From: Halieaceae bacterium UBA6060
GTDB taxonomy: Bacteria > Pseudomonadota > Gammaproteobacteria > Pseudomonadales > Halieaceae
Assembly (NCBI GenBank): GCA_002428935.1
Contig: DIYG01000065.1
Span: 1 to 10,292, forward strand
Length of the DNA stretch: 10,292 nucleotides
Reading direction: 5' to 3'
Both the position numbers and the translations under genes were made by a program. Below are positions 5,664 through 10,292 of this stretch, one piece after another. Under the pieces are notes generated by a model. It did no database searches and had not been told where the DNA came from. It saw only the letters and a program-made list of their open reading frames with translations. How positions within the stretch are numbered: the first letter of the stretch is position 1; each line of letters opens with the position of its first letter.

Positions 5664-6572
5664 TTAGGATCCGCGAGCTTGCGCGACGCGGGAATGATTG
5701 CGGCGCTGCATCTGCCCGCAGCAACGCTCGCCAACGGCAATCAAAGCGTCCAGATCGACACCGGATTCGACGCCAAGCCCTTGAAGCATATAGACAACGT
5801 CTTCGGTGGCGACATTCCCACTGGCACCGGTGGCGTAGGGGCAGCCGCCGAGGCCTGCCACGGAGCTGTCGATACGCCTTATGCCGTACTGCAGGCCCAC
5901 GAGGAGATTGGCCAGGGCCTGACCGTAGCTGTCATGGCAATGCAAGGCCAGCTGGCGAACATCAATATCGGCGCTCAACACGTCCAAGAGCCGAGCCATG
6001 GATCCCGGTGTGCCGATGCCGATGGTGTCTCCCAAAGACACTTCATAGCATCCCAACTCCAGCAGGCGACGACTCACCTCCAGAACTGCCTGGGGATCTA
6101 TCTCTCCCTCATAGGGGCAGCCCAGTACACAGGAGACATAGCCGCGCACGGGTAGCTTGTGCTGCCGCGCCGCCTCCATAACGGGTTCAAAGCGGGCAAT
6201 GCTGTCGTCGATGGAACAGTTGATGTTGCGCTGGGAAAACGATTCCGAGGCGGCCGCAAACACGGCCACCTCGTCGGCCTTGGATTCTAGAGCGCGTTCC
6301 AGACCGCGCATATTTGGCGTGAGCGCCGTGTAGGCCACCCCCGCACGCCGGGATATGCCGCGAAACACCGCGTCGCTGTCGGCCATCTGCGGCACCCATT
6401 TCGGGCTGACAAAGCTGCCGGTTTCCACCGTGGATAGACCCGCAGCAGCGAGACCCTCCACTAGCTCTATTTTGTGTTCCAGTGCTAGAGGCTCGGCTTC
6501 GTTTTGCAAGCCATCCCGAGGCCCGACCTCAATCAGCTCGACCTGTTTTGGCAAGTCCTCGATGGCGTTCAT
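5664..6572 (-). CDS. liuE: Hydroxymethylglutaryl-CoA lyase
   Basis: Catalyses the last step of leucine degradation: HMG-CoA to acetyl-CoA plus acetoacetate, in the cytoplasm. The 302-residue TIM-barrel (HMGL-like/DRE-TIM) protein carries the expected residues: EVGPRDGLQNE near the N-terminus with the catalytic Arg19 and metal ligand Asp20, ETGSFVSPKWVPQM at 50-63, SLGDTIGIGTPG at 179-190, the metal-binding HCHDSYG with His211 and His213, and the signature SVAGLGGCPYATGASGN with catalytic Cys244. Length is normal for the bacterial enzyme. The ATG overlaps the TGA of liuD as ATGA, so translation is probably coupled; no strong Shine-Dalgarno sequence is present. It is the last liu gene, with 89 bp before the next minus-strand gene and no T-tailed terminator in that gap, so read-through into the membrane-protein/antiporter pair is possible. 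Confidence 0.96.
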   Translation of the reverse strand: MNAIEDLPKQVELIEVGPRDGLQNEAEPLALEHKIELVEGLAAAGLSTVETGSFVSPKWVPQMADSDAVFRGISRRAGVAYTALTPNMRGLERALESKADEVAVFAAASESFSQRNINCSIDDSIARFEPVMEAARQHKLPVRGYVSCVLGCPYEGEIDPQAVLEVSRRLLELGCYEVSLGDTIGIGTPGSMARLLDVLSADIDVRQLALHCHDSYGQALANLLVGLQYGIRRIDSSVAGLGGCPYATGASGNVATEDVVYMLQGLGVESGVDLDALIAVGERCCGQMQRRNHSRVAQARGS

Positions 6573-8563
6573 GGGTTGGAATCCGCCGTGAAGGCGACCA
6601 TGGCAACCCCACGGTCAACAAGGTCCCCAGCGGATACGTGAAAGCTTTCGACAAGGCCATCGGTAGGGGCTCGCAAGGTTTGCTCCATCTTCATCGCCTC
6701 GATCACGATAACCGGATCTCCAGCGCCTACCCTGGTGCCCGGTTCGACGAGTAGTGCGACCACCGTGCCGTGCATGGGCGCGGCGAAATCCGCGTTTCCT
6801 GCGGCGGCGCCCGTGCTGGAAACTTCCGTCTTGATTTCACAGAAGCTGACGGCGCCATCTTCCCAGAACAAGGTGTGTTCATCATCCGCCGAGGCAAAGC
6901 TCGCCTGGTGGCGGTGCCCGTCGAGTTCCAGGGTCAGGTGGTCGTCAACGAGTTCACCGGCCACAGCCACGGGCCCGGAGCCCAAGTCCAGGCGTAAGCC
7001 GTCGCGATCATGGCGGAGTTCGATCTCGTGATCGGTCCCGTGGCAGCGCAGTTCAAAACGTTGCTGGTGGGGGGCATTCATTCGCCAACCCGTGGCGTCG
7101 CTCCAGGGCGAGTGATAGTCCTCACCGGTGCTGCGGTTGCCTTGTTCTCGCAAGGCGTGGAGCGCGATGACCGCTCCGGCTAGATCCCTTTGCGCCTCAC
7201 GGGTTGGAGCGCGAAAAAGCGTTTCGTGGTGACGCTCGATAAACCGTGTATCCAGATCCGCGGCGGCGAAGCCATCGCTGGCGGCAATGTTGTATAGGAA
7301 GGGAATATTGCTGGCGGGTCCCGTGACGCGAAAATCCCGCAGGGCACGGGTTAGCGCCCGACGAGCACCTTCCCGGTCCTCGCCGTAAACAATGAGCTTG
7401 GCGATCATCGGATCGTAGTACGGGGAAATCTCACTGCCCTGAACCACCCCCGTATCAACACGCACCGAAGGGCCCTCGGCGGGCGTGCGAAGATAGCGAA
7501 TTACGCCGGTCGAGGGGAGGAAGTCCTGTTCCGGGTCCTCTGCGTAAATCCGCGCTTCCATGGCATGACCGCGCAGCTCAACTTCTTCCTGGCCCAGGGG
7601 CAGGGTTTCCCCGGCGGCAACGCGCAATTGCCATTCCACAAGATCGAGGCCGGTGATCATTTCCGTAACCGGGTGCTCCACTTGGAGGCGGGTATTCATT
7701 TCCATGAAATAGAACTGATCGTCTTTATCGAGGAGAAACTCGACGGTGCCAGCGCCGCGATAGCTGATGGCGCGGGCGGCATCGACGGCCGCTTCCCCCA
7801 TGGAAATGCGCAACTCGGGTGAGAGTCCCGGCGCCGGCGCTTCCTCGATAACTTTTTGATGGCGTCGTTGGATGGAGCAGTCTCGTTCCGCCAGATAAAC
7901 GCCCGCACCATGGGCATCGCAGAACACCTGCACTTCCACGTGGCGAGGGTTTTGCAGAAGCTTTTCCACGAGCATTCGATCGTCGCCAAAGCTGGCCTGG
8001 GATTCCCGACGCGCTGCGGTTAGCGCCTCATGAAACTCATCTCCGCCGTTGACGGCTCGCATACCCTTGCCGCCGCCTCCCGCCGTCGCCTTTAGAAGTA
8101 CGGGATAACCCATGGCTTCGGCGGCTTCTCTAAGCACCTCGTCGTTTTGGTCCTCACCATGGTAGCCGGGAATAAGGGGTACGCCCGCGTCGGCCATGAT
8201 GGCCTTGGCCTGGGCCTTGGAGCCCATGGCGTCGATGGCATCGGCGCCTGGCCCGATGAATACAATACCTGCGGTTTCGCAGGCCCGGGCGAAATCGGCA
8301 TTTTCCGAAAGAAAACCGTAGCCGGGGTGGATGGCTTCCGACCCCGTATCCTTGGCCGCTGCAAGAATCCGTTCACCGAGTAGATAGGATTGGGTTGCGG
8401 GGGCGGCGCCGATATGCACGGCGCGATCGGCTAGGCGCACGTGGAGCGCGTCCCGGTCGGCGTCGGAATAGACCGCCACGGTGCTGATGCCCATACGTCG
8501 CGCCGTGTCGATAACCCGACAGGCGATTTCGCCCCGGTTGGCGATAAGAATCCGTTGGAACAT
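6569..8563 (-). CDS. liuD: 3-methylcrotonyl-CoA carboxylase, biotin-containing alpha subunit
   Basis: The alpha subunit carboxylates its own biotin using ATP and bicarbonate and passes the carboxyl group to the LiuB subunit. The 664-residue product has the standard order: biotin carboxylase N-domain (RILIANRGEIACRV at 4-17, HPGYGFLSENADFA at 79-92), ATP-grasp domain with the Gly-rich loop GGGGKGMR (162-169) and the active-site MEMNTRLQVEHPVTE (287-301), biotin carboxylase C-domain to about 445, a linker/BT region that is poorly conserved (about 455-590), and a C-terminal biotinyl domain with EAMKMEQ, the acceptor lysine being residue 625. The start ATG 8563 is favoured over an in-frame ATG 24 nt upstream because the family begins with FQRILIANRGE and AGAGGAGA sits 7 nt before it. 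It overlaps the liuC stop by 1 nt (TAATG). Geranyl-CoA carboxylase is the main alternative; the liuE neighbour argues against it. Confidence 0.96.
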   Translation of the reverse strand: MFQRILIANRGEIACRVIDTARRMGISTVAVYSDADRDALHVRLADRAVHIGAAPATQSYLLGERILAAAKDTGSEAIHPGYGFLSENADFARACETAGIVFIGPGADAIDAMGSKAQAKAIMADAGVPLIPGYHGEDQNDEVLREAAEAMGYPVLLKATAGGGGKGMRAVNGGDEFHEALTAARRESQASFGDDRMLVEKLLQNPRHVEVQVFCDAHGAGVYLAERDCSIQRRHQKVIEEAPAPGLSPELRISMGEAAVDAARAISYRGAGTVEFLLDKDDQFYFMEMNTRLQVEHPVTEMITGLDLVEWQLRVAAGETLPLGQEEVELRGHAMEARIYAEDPEQDFLPSTGVIRYLRTPAEGPSVRVDTGVVQGSEISPYYDPMIAKLIVYGEDREGARRALTRALRDFRVTGPASNIPFLYNIAASDGFAAADLDTRFIERHHETLFRAPTREAQRDLAGAVIALHALREQGNRSTGEDYHSPWSDATGWRMNAPHQQRFELRCHGTDHEIELRHDRDGLRLDLGSGPVAVAGELVDDHLTLELDGHRHQASFASADDEHTLFWEDGAVSFCEIKTEVSSTGAAAGNADFAAPMHGTVVALLVEPGTRVGAGDPVIVIEAMKMEQTLRAPTDGLVESFHVSAGDLVDRGVAMVAFTADSNP

Positions 8564-9369
8564 TACTGCGTCTCCTCTGGTAACCAACGCGGGGGGCGTT
8601 TTCCTAGAAATGATTGCAGCCCATCCTGCCCTTCCTCAGACACGCGAATCTGTGCGATGCGAGCGCTAGTGTCATCCATGAGCGTCTGGTCTACGGCTTG
8701 ATACACCAGATCTCCAGCGAGGCGTTTGGCCTCCCGAATCGCCTGGGGGCTGTTTTTCAGGAGTTCCCCAAGGATGGTCTCGACGCGTTCATCAAGGACT
8801 TCGCCGTCGTGTAATTCGTGGATCAGGCCGATGGTCTCCGCGAGCTGCGCCGAAAAGCGCTCGGCAGTAATAAACAGCCGCCGGGCCCAACGCGGCCCCA
8901 GCGCTTCAACAACATAGGGACCTATAGTGGCGGGGATCAGACCAATGCGCGCCTCCGTAAGCCCAAAGCGTGCCTCGGTACTTGCGATGGCGATATCACA
9001 GCAGGCAATGAGTCCCACGGCGCCACCGAAGGCGCTGCCCTGGACACGGGCAATGGTGGGTTGCGGCAGGTTTTTTAGGGCGTGAAGCATGGCCGCGAGG
9101 GCCTGCGCGTCCGTAAGGTTGTGTGCGTAGTCGTAGTCCGCCATGCGCTGCATCCACGCGAGGTCACCCCCGGCAGAAAAGCTGCGCCCCTCGGCCTGAA
9201 GGACAACCACTCGGACCTCGGGGTCGTTTCCCAGGGCCTTAAAGTGATCGCGGAGACTCGCGATCATCGCGTCGTCGAAGGCGTTGTGTCGTTCAGGGCG
9301 ATCCAGGGTTACCCGGGCAACGCCTTTAGGATCAATGGAGCAGCGTACCTGGGATTGGGTCTCGTTCAT
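8563..9369 (-). CDS. liuC: Methylglutaconyl-CoA hydratase, enoyl-CoA hydratase (crotonase) family
   Basis: Hydrates 3-methylglutaconyl-CoA to HMG-CoA between the carboxylase and lyase steps. The 268-residue crotonase-fold protein shows LDRPERHNAF at 22-31, the first oxyanion-hole stretch FSAGGDLAWM at 64-73, and the second, GSAFGGAVGLIACCDIAIAS, at 111-130. Of the two catalytic glutamates of classical enoyl-CoA hydratase, the second aligns with Glu139 in FGLTEARIGLIPATIG, while the first position appears as Gly119 (GGAVGL in place of GGGCEL); this is my alignment by eye. The start is ATG 9369, since an in-frame extension to 9534 would overlap liuB and has no family sequence; AGGGAGA stands 4 nt upstream. 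The gene begins 10 nt after the liuB stop and ends overlapping liuD. The operon context decides the substrate; the sequence alone would only say crotonase. Confidence 0.93.
   Translation of the reverse strand: MNETQSQVRCSIDPKGVARVTLDRPERHNAFDDAMIASLRDHFKALGNDPEVRVVVLQAEGRSFSAGGDLAWMQRMADYDYAHNLTDAQALAAMLHALKNLPQPTIARVQGSAFGGAVGLIACCDIAIASTEARFGLTEARIGLIPATIGPYVVEALGPRWARRLFITAERFSAQLAETIGLIHELHDGEVLDERVETILGELLKNSPQAIREAKRLAGDLVYQAVDQTLMDDTSARIAQIRVSEEGQDGLQSFLGKRPPRWLPEETQ
8571..8578 (-). promoter_or_regulatory. Ribosome-binding site that decides the liuD start
   Basis: AGAGGAGA on the minus strand, 7 nt before ATG 8563 and inside the 3' end of liuC. Its good match and spacing favour 8563 over the earlier in-frame ATG at 8587. 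Confidence 0.75.
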
Positions 9370-9373
9370 TGCT

Positions 9374-9380
9374 TCTCCCT
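9374..9380 (-). promoter_or_regulatory. Ribosome-binding site for liuC
   Basis: AGGGAGA on the minus strand, 4 nt before ATG 9369, beginning at the last base of the liuB stop codon. It supports the internal ATG as the liuC start. Confidence 0.75.
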
Positions 9381-10292
9381 CACATGCGGAATACGCCGAA
9401 GCGCGATTCCGGTACCGGTGCATTGAGGGAGGCCGACAGTGCCAGGGCGAGTACCTGGCGAGTGTCCAGGGGATCGATAACCCCATCGTCCCAGAGGCGG
9501 GCTGAGGCGTAATAGGGATGCCCCTGGTGCTCATAGCGCTCGAGAATGGGTTGCTTGAATGCGCTCTCTTCCGCTTCCGTAAGGCCCTCGCCCTGCCGCG
9601 CCAATTGATCCTGTTTCACGGTGGCCAGTACACTTGCAGCCTGTTCGCCGCCCATAACGGAAATGCGCGCATTGGGCCACATGAACAAAAACCGCGGATC
9701 GTAAGAGCGGCCGCACATGGCGTAGTTTCCCGCACCGAAGGAGCCACCGATGATGACCGTGAACTTGGGCACATCGGCGCAGGCCACGGCATGGACCATT
9801 TTGGCACCGTGACGGGCGATGCCTTCCGCCTCGTATTCGCGACCGACCATAAAACCCGTGATGTTCTGCAGAAACAGCAGCGGGATGCGACGCTGGGCAC
9901 AGAGCTCTACGAAGTGCGCGCCCTTGACGGCGGACTCGGAGAACAGGATGCCGTTGTTGGCAACGATGCCAATGGGATAGCCGTGTAGATGGGCGAAGCC
10001 GCAGACCAGGGTATCGCCATACAGCGCTTTGAATTCATCAAAGGCCGAGTCATCGACGATGCGGGCAATGATTTCGCGAATATCAAAGGGTTGGCGACGA
10101 TCGGCAGGGATGATCCCGTAGATGTCCTCGGCCGCGTAGCGCGGGGGTATTGGCTCGCGAAGTTCCACGTCGATCCGCTTCGGGCGGTTTAGATTCGCAA
10201 CGGCCTGACGCAGGAGCGCCAGGGCATGCCGGTCATCGTTGGCGTAGTGGTCGGTGACCCCACTCTGGCGACAGTGAACGTCGGCGCCGCCC
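9380..10292 (-). CDS. liuB: 3-methylcrotonyl-CoA carboxylase, carboxyltransferase beta subunit, 5' end outside window
   Basis: Transfers the carboxyl group from biotin on LiuD to 3-methylcrotonyl-CoA. The C-terminal 303 residues are present, out of about 535 in the family; the frame stays open to the right edge, so the true start is outside. The first visible residues, GGADVHCRQSGVTDHYANDD, belong to the end of the N-terminal carboxyltransferase half. The C-terminal half follows with GFAHLHGYPIGIVANNGILF, FLQNITGFMVGREYEAEGI, the acyl-CoA/biotin-site loop GGSFGAGNYAMCGRSYDPRF, and MWPNARISVMGGEQAA; it ends with ESRFGVFRM, a typical MCC beta terminus. An internal GTG at 10168 is not the start, because conserved sequence continues upstream of it. 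It is the first liu gene in the window and lies 10 nt before liuC. Propionyl-CoA or geranyl-CoA carboxylase are less likely given liuC and liuE. Confidence 0.96.
   Translation of the reverse strand, partial: GGADVHCRQSGVTDHYANDDRHALALLRQAVANLNRPKRIDVELREPIPPRYAAEDIYGIIPADRRQPFDIREIIARIVDDSAFDEFKALYGDTLVCGFAHLHGYPIGIVANNGILFSESAVKGAHFVELCAQRRIPLLFLQNITGFMVGREYEAEGIARHGAKMVHAVACADVPKFTVIIGGSFGAGNYAMCGRSYDPRFLFMWPNARISVMGGEQAASVLATVKQDQLARQGEGLTEAEESAFKQPILERYEHQGHPYYASARLWDDGVIDPLDTRQVLALALSASLNAPVPESRFGVFRM

Noticed and set aside
5610..6155. Long open frame (181 codons) on the plus strand opposite liuE
   Set aside because: It is antisense to a clearly conserved enzyme with all catalytic motifs, shows no recognisable domain, and long antisense frames are expected in GC-rich genes.
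9370..9534. Possible 55-residue N-terminal extension of LiuC
   Set aside because: It overlaps the conserved C-terminus of liuB in another frame, and a good ribosome-binding site precedes ATG 9369.
1..10292. Mobile elements, CRISPR arrays, tRNAs, riboswitches, toxin-antitoxin or defence genes
   Set aside because: I found no transposase or integrase sequence, no regularly spaced repeats, no tRNA-like fold and no defence-type domains; all long frames are accounted for by the genes listed.

Overview
The window (10,292 bp, GC-rich) looks like chromosomal DNA of a gammaproteobacterium, probably a marine one of the OM60/NOR5 (Halieaceae) type. The reasons are the block of Hsp15, YrfG-type nucleotidase and CysQ genes, which is typical of Gammaproteobacteria, and a Pseudomonas-like leucine-degradation (liu) operon beside an AGMO-like fatty acid hydroxylase. 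The taxon is inferred from gene content, not from a marker gene. Nearly every base is coding, spacers are short, and I see no insertion sequence, tRNA, rRNA, CRISPR array or phage gene.

Layout. (1) Positions 1-1046, minus strand: yrfG and hslR, overlapping by 4 nt; hslR runs off the left edge. (2) Positions 1070-3535, plus strand: cysQ, a small DUF465/YdcH-like coiled-coil protein and a fatty acid hydroxylase/sterol desaturase family membrane protein. The yrfG and cysQ start codons are only 23 bp apart and face away from each other, with what look like overlapping -10 elements; cysQ is probably translated from a leaderless or nearly leaderless mRNA. (3) Positions 3582-5574, minus strand: a small four-helix membrane protein of unknown function whose 3' end overlaps the start of a Kef-like (CPA2) cation/proton antiporter with a C-terminal TrkA-N domain. 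(4) Positions 5664-10292, minus strand: liuB (partial), liuC, liuD and liuE, the lower part of leucine/isovalerate catabolism.

How the genes work together. LiuB and LiuD form biotin-dependent 3-methylcrotonyl-CoA carboxylase, LiuC hydrates 3-methylglutaconyl-CoA to HMG-CoA, and LiuE cleaves HMG-CoA to acetyl-CoA and acetoacetate. Gene order follows the pathway and junctions are tight (10-nt gap, 1-nt overlap, 4-nt overlap). The upstream liuR and liuA expected from the Pseudomonas operon would lie beyond the right edge. CysQ recycles adenosine 3',5'-bisphosphate from sulfate assimilation, YrfG removes phosphate from purine mononucleotides, and Hsp15 rescues stalled 50S subunits.

I did not find a convincing new biological system. 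The points most worth a second look are the divergent near-leaderless promoters, the small membrane protein overlapping an antiporter that lacks the KefC regulatory-loop motif, and the hydroxylase with its extra C-terminal membrane region.
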